Origin: Lithospermum erythrorhizon
Lineage: Eukaryota > Streptophyta > Magnoliopsida > Boraginales > Boraginaceae
Assembly (NCBI GenBank): GCA_019722365.1
Contig: JADFUC010000493.1
Location: forward strand, 1-64,000
Direction of reading: 5' to 3'
DNA: 64,000 bases
Position 1 is the first letter of the stretch; each line of letters begins with the position of its first letter. This document shows positions 11,620-23,290 of this stretch, piece after piece. Under the pieces are notes generated by a model. It was not told the origin of the DNA. It made no database searches and worked only from the letters and a program-made list of their open reading frames with translations. A program made the position numbers and the translations under genes.

Positions 11620-13690
11620 GGTTACAGGGAACTCTAATGGATTTTCTATCAAGGAGTCTTTCAACTATTTCCTGATTCCTGATACTCATGAAGGCGGTGA
11701 TATCTACATTTCGACTTCTCTTAGCAATTCTTCTTGTTTAGCGTCTCCTTGTGGTTCTGGTTCTGGTTGTTAATTTGTTTGTAGATGTCATGCTAGAAGC
11801 TTGACTGGTGGTTGTGTTTTTGTTGGTGATCTGCAGCACTTAAAGCTTTGCCCGGTTGAGTAGTTTGAGGATCGTCTTCACCAAAATGTTATTTCTACAT
11901 ATATTGGGTTCTATTATCTTGTCTTGTTACTGTTTCCATATAATCCTCTTTTAGCAACTATGGTCTCCACATGAGTAACAAACGTGGTGTGTTTTCTAAC
12001 AAGGGGGAGTGTTTCAACTTATTTCCTGACTTCCACGAGGGCATATACGGTGATATCATCTCTCTCTTTCTCTCTCATCAATTCTGTCAGTTGAGTGCTC
12101 CTTGTCGATGATTTTATGGCCAGTGACTACCTGTAGATGGTATGATAGAAGAGCAATTGGATTCCTTTATATGCTGGTTGTTAGAATCCCGACCGAATAA
12201 CAAGTAGCGTGGTACTGTTCGGTCTTCTCCAGTCTTACTTGTATATGCTGTGTGTCCAACATAAAGGAGCATTGAACTCATCCTCTTTTTCTTGGAAGAC
12301 TAAAGGCGGTTAATTTTTTGTTGCTGCTTTTTTACCAATTCTGCCAGCTCATTCTGTGGTCTCATTATGGGTGCTTTTGTGGTCATTGATCTGTTTGTAG
12401 ATGAATGTTGGAAGCTTGTTTGGATGCCTTGCAAATTTTGGTGGTAATTAGCCTACTTGGAGCGGATGGGTAAACAATTCAATTGACGTTTTCATCTTCA
12501 CCAAATTTTCTTTTCCACGTTTTCTGTAGTTTAAATATTTTTTCTTCCTCAACAAGTGATCGATGCATTCCATGATAGTTAGTAGTGTCCTTACTTGTTT
12601 TCCCCAGATCTTCTTCAGCAATATTTCAAGCTCTCGTCTGGGTAATATTTGACTGGACTCTTTGGTTTCTTTGTCTTAAGAACTGCACTTCATGTATCTT
12701 GAATTGGAATAATGTTTCCGACTTTTTAATGTTGTTAATGCTTCTTTCTTCTCGTAATAATTATCTCAGACCACTCTGTGGTCCGCCATATTGGTTTTGT
12801 GGTTATCAACTTGTGTAGTTGGAATGTCAAAAGCTTGCTTGGGAACCTTATATACTTTGGTCGTCATTAGCAGGTCTTGGTAAACAATTTGAGTGACTTG
12901 TTCTTCACAATAGATTTTGTATCTATATATCTTGTATTCGAATGTTTGGTGTTGCTCATCAATAACAGGGAAGATGATATATTGAGAATACAAGTATATG
13001 TCTAAAGTCCTTTCCAGAGGTCGTCAAGCAGTACTAGAAGCCCGGGTAACAATTTGAGTGGATTGTTGCTCTTTTTACATAATTGAACTGAAATATCTGG
13101 TGCATCTGAACACAATAGATTTTGTATCTATATATCTTGTATTCGAATGTTTGGTGTTGCTCATCAATAACAGGGAAGATGGGAAGATAATATATTGAGA
13201 ATACAAGTATATGTCTAAAGTCCATTCCAGAGGTCGTCAAGCAGTACTAGAAGCCCGGGCAACAATTTGAGTGGATTGTTGCTCTTTTTACATAATTGAA
13301 TTGAAATATCTGGTGCATCTGAACTACTCATCTTTGAAGACGAAGGCGGTTATTCTTTTTAGTTGCAACTTTTATATTTTTAATATCAATTCTGCCAGCT
13401 CTCCTTGTGGTATCATTATGGTTGCTTTTGTGGTGATTGATTTGCTTGTAGATAGAACATTGGTAGTGGTTTGAATTCATTCCTCAACTTCTTGAAGACA
13501 AAGGCAGTTACTTTTTTGTTACTTTATTTTTGTTCACCAATTCTACCAGGTCACTTTGTGGTCTCCCTCCTTATGGGTGCTTTTGTGGTGACTTGATTGA
13601 TTTGGTTGTTGATGTTAAATCAGAAGCTTTCGTTGGACCTTGCGAATTTTGGTCAGTCGTATAGGGATTGGTAAACAACTTCATTGCCTT
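11620..13690 (+). repeat. Six diverged tandem copies of a 200-400 bp unit
   Basis: The same order of landmarks recurs at about 11,620-11,830, 11,960-12,180, 12,275-12,480, 12,720-12,900, 13,310-13,480 and 13,475-13,690. The landmarks are GAAGAC.AAGGCGGTTA, then CAATTCTGCCAGCTC, TTGTGGTCTCATTATGGGTG, CTTTTGTGGT.ATTGAT, TTGTAGATG...GAAGCTTG, and GGTAAACAATT. The copies differ greatly, so the array is old. Conservation is greatest at the AATTCTGCCAG, TGTGGT and GTAGATG blocks. No reading frame is maintained across copies. Confidence 0.75.
12906..13323 (+). repeat. Recent 205-bp tandem duplication
   Basis: Copy 1 (12,906-13,110) and copy 2 (13,111-13,323) start with CACAATAGATTTTGTATC and end with ATCTGGTGCATCTGAA. 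They differ only by a GGGAAGAT-type insertion and a few substitutions. This is far more alike than the older repeat units around them, so it is a later event inside the array. Confidence 0.95.
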
Positions 13691-14358
13691 CATCCGAATT
13701 CTCTTTTATTACGTCTATCTTGTATTCGCATACTTGGAACTTCATGTTTCCAGGGTGGAACAGCATATGTTGCACAGGTGCAAACTTTTGCTTGTGATGA
13801 TCTTATGGGTTGTGAATGTGGTCTGGGTGATTTATGTTTCTTCTTTGGATTGTTCTTTCTGGCTTTTGGTTATGGTTGCTGGTATTTTGGTTGCAGACTT
13901 GCAGGTGTTGGTTTTTAGGTGTGGGAATATTATTCATTGGGCATTGAAGCGAAGACCAAAGAAGCTTGCATGTTGCAATGATGTTTTTTCGGTTATATTT
14001 TGCCTTGTGTTTGTCGTGATTTTCTTGGTCTTACCTTCTTCCCAGTTCTTGTCAGATTAATTGACCTCCAGTCTCCTAGGCGTGCTTAACTTGCCCCCTT
14101 GAATGTCCTTTTTTTGCCTGTGCCCATACCATCTTCTAAAGGATTATGTGATATGATGGCAGAATAGATGCTTCCTCTAAACCCCTTATGTTATCCCTCC
14201 CTTTTCCTGTAAGCAGAAAGTAAGTGGATCTACTATCAAATACTTCTTCCAATTTTCCCCTTCATATAGAAACTGTTTTTACTCACACTGTTGTTAGTTC
14301 AATCTTGTGACCATTGTGAATGTATCTTCGTGTAGCCAATGTTTATAGTCACGCTCGA

Positions 14359-14431
14359 TTTCGTTCCATCTGTGCATTGTGGATGTACCATGCTCATTTT
14401 CGTTCTATCTGTGCATTGTGGATGTACCATG
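14359..14431 (+). repeat. 39-bp tandem duplication
   Basis: TTTCGTTCCATCTGTGCATT through GGATGTACCATG occurs at 14,359-14,392 and again at 14,398-14,431 with one substitution. Confidence 0.95.
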
Positions 14432-15836
14432 AATGTGCCTTTTCTGCCCTCATGTGTGTTTTTGCCCTTGTTGCTTGGTAGGTGGCCCGTCGCATGCGGG
14501 GTAAATTTGCGCGTGTGCCACAGCTGGTCTCAAGCCCAGGAAAAGAGGAGGGGCGGGTCACTTATAATTTCATATTCTCGGTTTTTTGCGCCTAGTTTTT
14601 ATCTACGGCCACGGTGCTACTATAGAAAATACTTTATTTGAAGATGGTGATGGTGCAAATTTATTCCGTACTTTTACAATATTTCTAGGTTTACCACAGA
14701 ATCTCTAGTTTATTGATCAATTTAAGTCTTTGATTTCCTCTAACTAGCTGAAATGGTGTAATGATAATATGATATGAGATGTTGCAATGTGCAATAGAGC
14801 TTTCTTGTGTAGAATGTAGATGAATAAGTAAGCACCACGGCATTGCTTTCATTGGAGGGTATCAAGAACTAACAAGTAAACAAAATGAATCGAATAGATG
14901 ACATTCCAAACTACTAAGACTGACCATATGTTTGCGTTTAATATAAAGGCGGCCAGTATTTCGTAATGAAACTTTTCCGTGTACGACTTAATTGATAGCC
15001 AAAATTAGTCGGCGTTAATTTTCCGTTAAACTCTGTTCGGATTGTACTTTGTCCGTCACGTGTACATTTAGAGTTAATTTAGTCATTTCATATAAGTAAA
15101 ATATATATGACTCATTGCGACGTATAAATGTTTCTTAAGCATTTTTGTCGAACGAAGATGCATTCAGCAATTTGGGTTCTGAATTGAGGATAGAGGCGTA
15201 TTTGTTGCTATAATGGTGGTGTAGTGGAAGATCTCTTGCAGTTGAGAAGGAAGCGGCCCAAGATTTATTTATTTTAATTTAGGATGATAGTGCTAATTGA
15301 AAAGTTCCTAAAATGTTTTCACGTAAACCAAATGTCACTAGAAAATGGCTGCAACAAGGAAATAATCTGGCTAGTCTACTTAGACTTCACATTTCGTGAC
15401 ATAGAAGTGTGGTGCAATAGCAATCTACTTTATTAATGTACAAGTAGTAAATGATTGATCATGTTGACTTATCAGTTAGATAAAATGAAAATGGAATTTG
15501 AAAAGTTGATGTTTTCTCTTGTTTGAAGATGATCATAGATTCATAGTATACATCTATGCTTAACATACATATGACATATCTTATTAGCTCTACCATGCTA
15601 TAGAACAAATTAAAATAACAAAAAAACACAATATTTCTATGAACTGTAAATGTATCTGAAGAAGGTGTTCTCAGTTGTGTAGAGGGTTCGATCCTCCTGG
15701 ATTTTTCCGATGCGATACTCTGTAATTCAGATACTCTTCATTCTTGGATCGTTCAACCGACGGTTTAGACTTGAAATATGTTACAGCTGTTTGCTCTCTG
15801 CCTTTGATGTGAACTCCAAAGCTGTTTTCGTGACAT
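14432..15836. other. No gene; short remnant of a common plant repeat
   Basis: About 14,475-14,560 is GC-rich and contains CTGGTCTCAAGCCCAGGAAA followed by AGAGGAGGGG, which recalls a degenerate repeat widespread in dicot genomes. The rest is AT-rich with no supported ORF. A GGTTCGATCC motif at about 15,687 resembles a tRNA T-loop but has no tRNA around it. Confidence 0.4.
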
Positions 15837-16064
15837 ATGTATTTTGTACAAGTAATGATAGAGTCCTACAAAATGAATCAAGCAGGAAGGAATTGTTCCT
15901 CTGGAACCTCTATTAGTTCACTCTATGGTCTTCTTACACTCTTAATTTCATACTCAAGCTATGAGAGGATCTTCATTCTGCCCGTTATAAAAATAAATAC
16001 AGCTTCAATCCTCAATATTGGAACCCAAATTGCTGAGTGCATCTTCAGTGTTAATGAAATGGTA
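15837..16064 (+). other. Possible upstream exon ahead of the NBS-LRR gene
   Basis: An open stretch ends in AATG|GTAAGA, a good plant 5' splice site, at about 16,061. A pyrimidine-containing AAATAG acceptor lies just before the NBS-LRR start codon (about 16,450). This could be a leader exon and leader intron of that gene. The translated product is not recognised, so the call rests on splice-site look alone. Confidence 0.25.
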
Positions 16065-16456
16065 AGAAAACGTTTATATGTTATAATTTGAGTTGTTATA
16101 CATTTTACGATATGAAATGACTAAATTAGCACTTAAGCAGATCACGTGAACGGGTATAGCGGAAATGTAGAGTTTAGCGGAAAAATTAACATCAGGTAAT
16201 TTGCCATCGATTTGAAGTTGGGTGATGGAAAAGTCGTTATGAAAGTTGGATGATGGAATGGAATCCGGATGAAAGTTGGATGATGATTGGCTCCTTTACA
16301 CATTGTTTGCTTTATCTTTCAGAATAATGTTTTCAAAATTAAAATCTTCTTGTTATCAATTTCTTAAACCTTTCTAATTCTACTGGATTTACCTTAGTAT
16401 CTTTCATTTAGTGGTCAGTTTTACTTTGTTGATCTGATTCACTTTAAATAGCTGTA

Positions 16457-19290
16457 ATGGTTTTGTGTGAAGCATTAGTTGGTGCTGTTATCTCCACAGT
16501 TATTGAAAACTTGGCCTCTTTTCTGCCTCAGCACTTTACTCTGGTTGATCAAGAGGTTGGTTCTCAACTGAAGCACTGTCGAACCAAGTTAGTGATGGTC
16601 CAAAAAGTGCTTCAAGATGCAGAGAACAAGCAAGATGCAGAAGACCTTGTGAAGGAGTGACTCGATGATCTCCGAGATTTGGCCGATGATCTTGATGATG
16701 ATGTGTATGAGTTATCATCAGCGGAATCTACACAACTATTAAAGAAAGCCGAGGAGGAACCATCAAGAAAAGGAAGCTTGGCTTTTCTTTCCCAGTGATT
16801 ACTAGTTATTTTGCTGCACATGGTGGTGATGATTGTAGCTCAGATCTTGCTTCAAGTGTGAACAATATCAACAATGAGATAGATCAACTCATTGGACGGA
16901 TGCATATGCTTCATTTGCTCGAAGATGTAAGGAATAATTCAAACATAGGGAGAAAGGTTCGAAACAACTTCAGTTCTTGACCAGTCCCGAATATTTGGTA
17001 TCAATGGAAAGAAAGAGGAATTGATAGGATGTTGAAGGAAATAAGTGTTGAACGAGTGACGGTGATTCCAATTGTAGGAATGGGAGGCTTGGGAAAGACC
17101 ACTCTTGCTCAGCTCGTCTACAATGATGAGGCTGTGAGAACAATATTTATGACATAAAAAAAGTAACACGAACAGCTTTGAACGCCATTACCTATGGTCA
17201 ATACGATGATTTGAACATGTTTCAAGAGAAACTACAGGAACAACTTCTCAATCGGCGATCTTTCTTGTTTTAGATGGTGTTTGGCAGTGGAAAATGAAGA
17301 CTGGGATCTCCTGATTCGTCCTTTTAGAGTTGGGTCTCCAGGAAGCAAAATTATCATCACAACTAGGAATGGCAGAGTTGCAACAACTACATCCTTATTA
17401 TAACCATATCATCTGAAAACTTTGATGGAGGTTGAGAGCCTATCATTATTGGCTCAGCATGCGTTTGATACTACTTGTTCTATGGATGATTTTTTTGCAG
17501 ATTTTAAACAAGTTGCAAAGAAGACTGTTAAAAAATGCGGGTATCTGCCATTGGCAATAAAAACTATTGGGAGAACATTGCGGGGAAAAAGCTTGTTGGA
17601 ATAGGAAGATGCATTGAACAACGAGATCTGGAATATTGGAGCTGATGAAGGAAATGACATCATTCAATCTCTGAGGTTAAGTTATCGACATCTCGCCTCC
17701 TTTAAAGCAATGCTTCGCTTATTGTGCTTTATTTCCGAAGAATTATGAATTTTACAAGGATGATTTGGTCCGACTTTGGATGGCTGAAGGCTACTTAAAG
17801 CAGAAGAAGGGGAGAACTTTGAAGAAATTAGAACAAATTGGGGGTGAATATTTTGAGGAACTACGGTCGAGGTCATTCTTCCAACAATCAAGTACAAAAA
17901 TTGGATCTTTTGTGGTGCTGCATGATCTCATGAATGATCTTGCACCATATGTTGCTGGCGAGTTCTTCTTTAGGTGGGAGAAAGTTGAGAATTTTCCCCA
18001 AGACAAAATATCCAGAAGAGTTCGGCATGTCTCTTTCAGTGGGCATGAATTTGATGCATTTCAGAGATTTACAGCTCTTGGCAAAGCCTCAGGTTTGCAT
18101 ACGTTCTTACCATTTAACAGAATATACAATTTTTGCTACATATCTATAGAGTATTATCATAGCTTAAGCATATGGATATCTCCTATTGATTCTATTGGTA
18201 ATCTTAAAAGTTTGCGTTACTTAAATTTGAGCGGCACTCGCATCAATACATTGCCTGAAACAATAGGATCATTATGCAAGTTGCAAACACTTGATCTATC
18301 TCGCAGTTCAGTTAGAGTATTACCAAAAAGGATATCAGAATTAACAGAACTTCGGTATCTTGATAATTCTGACATTTCTTTGACTGATGATTCCAAAGAG
18401 ATGACAAGTGGGATGGGGAAGCTGTCAAAGTTACATGTATTACCTCAGGATCTTATTAGCAAGAGAGATGATGGGCTTAAGTTGAAAGAGTTGGTGGAAA
18501 TGCCTCATTTACAAGGGATACTTTCCATATGGAAGCTGCGCAACGTGAAGAATGTTGAAGATGCGATTGGTGCCAAGTTAAAGCTTAAAACTAGCCTTGA
18601 TGCACCAGAACTACGATGGTATTCAGGGGATAATAGAAATGTGGATGAAGAACTGGAATTCAATGTTCTTAGTGCCTTGCAACCTCACAAGAAGTTGTCT
18701 AGTTTTGGGATAGCTGGGTATGGAGGTGCTAGTTTCCCAAGTTGGCTGAGAACCTTCATTTTCCAAATTGACAAAGTTCTTCTTTACTGATTGTAGCAAG
18801 AGCACATCTTTGCCTTCTCTAGGTCAACTGCCTTTGCTTAAAGATCTTTGCGTTCAAGGCATGCTTGAACTGGAAACACTTGATTGTGAATTTTTTGGAG
18901 ATGGATTTCCTGTAAATCCTGCTTTTCCATCACTGGAGACCCTTATATTCAAGAATATGCCTAAATGGAAGAACTGGTGTGGTGGTTTCCGTAATATGTT
19001 CCCAAAGCTTCGTCTGTGGTCTCCGAATCTAAAGAACATGCCTTTAATCTTATTCCAATTGCTTGAAGAGATTGAATTCAGAAACATGCCAACATGGGTG
19101 GAATGGTCAGCTTTTGCAGATGTCACGGGATAAAATTTAAATTTATTCCCGTGTCTGCGCAATCTGAAGTTAGAGAAATGCGGAGTGGAGTTGTTCATAA
19201 ATCTGATTAATATGTAATCCTCGGTCACTAATGTAACGAATCCTTCCAGGTGGGCTCTCCTGAGATTGAATGTTGTCATGCGGAGCAACT
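16457..19290 (+). pseudogene. CC-NBS-LRR disease-resistance-type gene, 5' part (I2/RPP13-like)
   Basis: Such proteins are intracellular receptors that detect pathogen effectors. The ATG at 16,457 opens an Rx-type coiled-coil domain (residues 1-67), which stops at a TGA (16,658) where WLDDL is expected. After more frameshifts the nucleotide-binding domain follows in order: P-loop GMGGLGKTT (17,077-17,103), kinase-2 FLVLDGVW (17,261-17,284, the usual second Asp is Gly), RNBS-B GSKIIITTRN (17,341-17,370), GLPLA-like CGYLPLA (about 17,535) and the MHD-like VLHDL (about 17,915). A clean 341-codon run (17,765-18,790) carries RLWMAEGYL and the first LRRs, then shifts frame to 18,789-19,133 (SLPSLGQLPLLKDL). 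LRR similarity fades at about 19,290. The remaining LRRs resume at 35,590. At least five stops or shifts make it non-functional as read. Confidence 0.9.
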
Positions 19291-21360
19291 AGTCGCCCGT
19301 CGATAGATATCAGCGTAAAGGCTTAGATTTGATATTAATACTAATAAAAGCTTTTTATCAAAATCGATGTGAGCCAAACTGACTTCTGGCCCAAAACCAC
19401 AGCATTCGCCAATAAATACATGCATCCGAGTTTGAATAATACAATCAAACATCATGCGGCGTAATCACTTGAAATACGTCATAATCTTAGTATGAATTAC
19501 GTAATTTCACCGAAGAACCAATAATAATTTTGAAAACTTGACAGAGGAAACAATAAATGAAGTATTGTAAAGATATCTTAATACCCGGGTATGCCTACGA
19601 TTATCTTAAGCTCGTAATAGAAATATGGTGCCACGCGAGCGTTCACTTGCAACTACAAAGTGCTTAGGGGTCTAGTAAAGGGGTGGTAGGAGGCTGATGA
19701 ATATTATATATGACCATGCTTAATCGTAGCGTATATATGCGGCGTGTAAAGATATAGTGTAACAATTTAATAGAATACACCTCTCAAAATCCCTGATAAT
19801 TCAATAATATCCGATAATCTAGTCATATCAAATAATCCAACGAATAAATTCTCGCGCACCTAATCGATAACATCGGCGTATCAGCGCGGCCAAATAATAG
19901 CTTCTACTACGGCGCCACATTAGTGTCCTCTCCCTCTAATAGAAGTAAGAAAAACGACTTAAACTCGTTAACTACACTCAGCAAATGAGGACAAAAATCC
20001 ATTTCTGGTTGCTTGCTTGACAAGCGAGAACAAAATAGTATAAAATCAGTTACCGTTATACTCAGTAGCTTGAGGAAAACTGACTTTATGGGAAGTACCA
20101 AGTAACCGGACTAGAGAGTTCAACAACAAATCAAATCAACAATAATCCCGTACGTCCTTATCTGACTCGAAATATCTGACGGATCATATAACGATACTTT
20201 CGACATGAAGTCTCGATATGACATATCACGCTATATAACGTATTTAGTAAAAACTATACAACTACGTGTACCTGATATATGAAAGGTTATGTCACGTGAT
20301 ATAAATACTCGCCTCAATGACAAATATCAACAACTTTTACTACACGACTTAAGCTACACGATATCCACCTAAATAACATAATAATAACAATTACTTTTAT
20401 TTTAGTAGCTTTAACTACGACATCTACTAGATTTGTGAACTAGTCTGAACTTATGCGATTTCATCCCATTTTGCGATATCTTACTATATCCATTTAACTT
20501 TTGTTTATATCCAAATTTTAACTTTTTATTACATATCGAACTACCCATTTTGACTTTTATGCATATCCAGGCACTATATTAGTTATATCAAGAATCTAAA
20601 TTGAATACTACTGTCAAAATCTATTACGTAATTAAATTAAAACTTACACATATGATTCTAATTTAGTTTATGTATATTATAATAATCGACTTACTACATA
20701 ATTGACAAGAATTTAATTAAATAAATTTGTAGTCTATAACTTGACATACTTATATTTAAACCATTAAATACTTAACTTAAACTCTAAATATCATTAAGGA
20801 CAAAAAATTTAGCTAATTAAAATAACTTAGCATAGTTATAAAATGAGTTATATAACCAATAAATGATATAGTTATACGTTTTCCTTCTTGAAACTTGATA
20901 GAAACTTTAAGATTATGATTAAGAGGAGAATAACCACCAAATGAAAGAAAAATATTTGGGAAAAGGGAGGGAAAACTCACGGCCACAAAGAAGAATAAAG
21001 GAGAAGAAAGAATGTTTTGTGTCTTGTTTTTATAAATTGATTAAGATGAGGTTTCTTAGCCTTGGTAGTAATCCACGATGTGGAACTTTCAGCAATAGGT
21101 ATCGAAGCACGAGGTGTCGTTCCTTCTTACATATGAGGAAAAATGAGTAGTATTTAAGTATACACTTGTCTAGTTCGAATTTGTTTTAAGTAGAGCAATA
21201 CTCAATTATTACTTGAATCATAAAAATTATGGTTATTTCAACTAATTTGGAATTAAAGTCCATGAATGAGGATCTTTACATGCGCGTGCTAGAAATTTAG
21301 AAATTGCGGCGAGTTGAGTGAGAAATTTAATTAATCTAACATCCTCCTTCACAGATTTAT
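19291..21360. other. Unidentified insert between the NBS-LRR break and the copia LTR
   Basis: About 2 kb without a recognisable protein. It is very AT-rich at 20,400-20,900 and contains many short ATATC/GATAT and TATCGTA motifs. In reverse complement, 21,020-20,880 is a CTTCTTT-rich tract followed by a GGTGGTTATTCTCC block, which looks like a retroelement leader. It is most likely an older LTR or MITE-like insertion, truncated by the copia element that starts at 21,361. Confidence 0.35.
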
Positions 21361-21772
21361 TGTTGAAGTTCATCTGCCAATGAGTTAGTCGTGAAAATTG
21401 TGGTCAGTATTTCCATGATATCGGACAAGCTGTCTCTAACGGTTAGTATGACAACTGAGGTCAAAGAAGATATTATAGATGTATTGAAATCGAGAGGGCG
21501 TGGACTTATACATAGAGATAGGGAGTAGAATAGGGCGAAGAATGAGGAAGCATTCGTATAAGTCCTTATTTTGTAATTACGTATCATAGTGGAATCACTT
21601 ATTTGGGCAAGGCGCCTCCGGACTAAATTGCTACATTGGCGCTGGCTGGAGTTGCTGAGGTACGTGTTTTACTTTACGCTTTCGGTGTTACTTGCTTTAA
21701 TGTCGAGTGATCATTGTGTTGTTGACAATTGTAATGGCGGTAGTTCATTATGAAGCGGTTACACTTTTTCGA
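21361..21772 (+). repeat. 5' LTR of the first Sire-type element (internally deleted)
   Basis: Begins TGTTGAAG and ends near ACACTTTTTCGA. Compared with the 3' LTR it lacks about 360 bp after AAGAAGATATTATA (present at 34,876-35,240). A TTGTGGTATTCGG stretch just after the end (about 21,773) is a worn copy of the initiator-methionine tRNA primer site (TGGTATCAGAGC). Confidence 0.75.
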
Positions 21773-21831
21773 ATTGTGGTATTCGGCGGGCGCTCTAGCG
21801 TGCAAAGTGAGATCGGTGTACTCTTTTGCAA

Positions 21832-23290
21832 ATGGAAGGTATTAGGGAATGAGGCTCTATCACTCGACCACCTATTCTTGATGGAACCAACTATTCCTAC
21901 AGGAAGGCTAGGATGACTGCGTTCCTAAAGTCTCTTGACACGAAGACATGGAAAGCATAAGATAACACGGTGTTACCAACGAAATGTAACGGTGAAGCGA
22001 GAGGATGATTGAATTTGGGAAGAATGAAGACTTGCTTTAGCAAATGACAGGAAACCGATAATACTATCTTGATGATGTGAATATTGATGTGTTTAAAACG
22101 TCGACACGTGTACTTATTGGCAAAGGTTGCTGCGATACCTTGAGCCGCATATGAAGGAACATGAGTATGAATGTCGAGACTCAACTGATTAGCAACGAGT
22201 TGAGATGGAAGAAGGCGAATCTATAGCTATGTGCAACAACAAACTAAAGGATATGGCTAGCGAGTCGTTTGCGTTGGGGGGAACATGGTGATGAAAAATT
22301 TGGTGAGGAAAGTGCTAAGGATGTTGCCCAAAAGTTTGCTTTCGTAAGGTAATGGTTATTGAAGAAGCTCGAAACGACTACCGTGAGTTTGGATGAATTG
22401 AAGGTGGTATGATGAAAGAAAGGTACTCACGAAAGCTTAAAGATGTGGATGAGGAATTAGAGATATAATATGCTTGCTAAGAACTTTAACAAAACCCTCG
22501 AAATAGTTTAACAATAAACCATTTAGTAGAATTGTCGATCCATCAATTATGACGGTAACAACAACGAAATAGAAGAAATTCGGTAAAAGCGAGGCGGTAG
22601 TACAAACCCGATGCGATAAGCTAAAAGGTATCGATAGAAATGTGAAGGCTTTAGACATATTCAAGCTGAGTGTCCCAACTATCTCAAGAAGCAATCAAAG
22701 AATTACTCCTCAACCTTGAGTGACGATGAATCAGAAGATGGACAAGATGATCAAATTAGCAACTTGGCTTTTGCGGAGTGCTCGAGCCAAGCATTCTGAC
22801 ATCATAAAGACAACAGTGAAGGCGAGGAAAATATAGTACGAAGAGGTGCTTGAAAATTACAAGCTACACCAAATGGAAGGAGCTAGTGGTTTTATACCAA
22901 AAGTGGATCTTTGAAGGAACAAGTTGAAAGAATGAGAAAATGAGGGTAGGAGTGGATCAGAACCAGAGATTCATCCTTGAAAGCTCGAAGTTAATGCATT
23001 GAATAAAGGGAATAAAATGATGAATTCAAGCACAAATATTAGGAGGAGATTCTTAAGGTTAAATGACTTCTGGCGGGGATAGTCTGAGGATTAGGTTTAA
23101 CAAAGAAACTTGTTCAAGTCAAAAGAGATGCAATTTTGTTAAGGAGGGTTGGATCCAGTATCGAGCAGATAGAGCAACGGTGGTTATCCTGTGAAAGGAT
23201 GAGGCGGGGTATGAATGCTTGCCGTTATTGTGGAAAGAAAGATTAAATGTGCTCCTTATTGTTTATAATTTGTATGAGTTAAAAGGAAGC
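21832..23290 (+). pseudogene. Gag of the first Sire-type element (decayed)
   Basis: Starts at ATG 21,832. After an early TGA it reads the N-terminal copia gag block PPILDGTNYSYRKARMTAF (about 21,865-21,925), followed by KSLDTKTWKA. A degenerate zinc-knuckle end is seen at about 22,640-22,690 (GHIQAECPNYLKK, with the GH shifted), followed by an acidic tail (SDDESEDGQDD). Gag forms the particle in which copia RNA is reverse transcribed. Many frameshifts prevent a continuous frame. Confidence 0.7.

Larger units (their letters stand above)
9991..14100 (+). other. Repeat-built locus without a convincing ORF (possible long non-coding RNA)
   Basis: Downstream of the promoter the sequence is T-rich on the plus strand, like plant introns and untranslated leaders. 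The only ORFs are short. One of 130 codons (13,668-14,060) is very hydrophobic and ends in a basic patch, but T-rich DNA makes such translations by chance and no family is recognised. No retroelement motif appears. The second half (about 11,620-13,690) consists of diverged repeats described separately. The simplest reading is a transcribed non-coding locus or a gene whose short exons I cannot see; an unrecognised transposon is the alternative. No C/D or H/ACA small nucleolar RNA signature survived inspection. Confidence 0.35.

Noticed and set aside
13668..14060. 130-codon hydrophobic ORF that could be a membrane protein
   Set aside because: The DNA is T-rich, which produces hydrophobic translations on the plus strand; there is no family match, it overlaps another frame of equal quality and lies partly in the repeat array.
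15660..15710. GGTTCGATCC resembling a tRNA T-loop
   Set aside because: The supposed stem pairs poorly and no acceptor, D or anticodon arms are found upstream.
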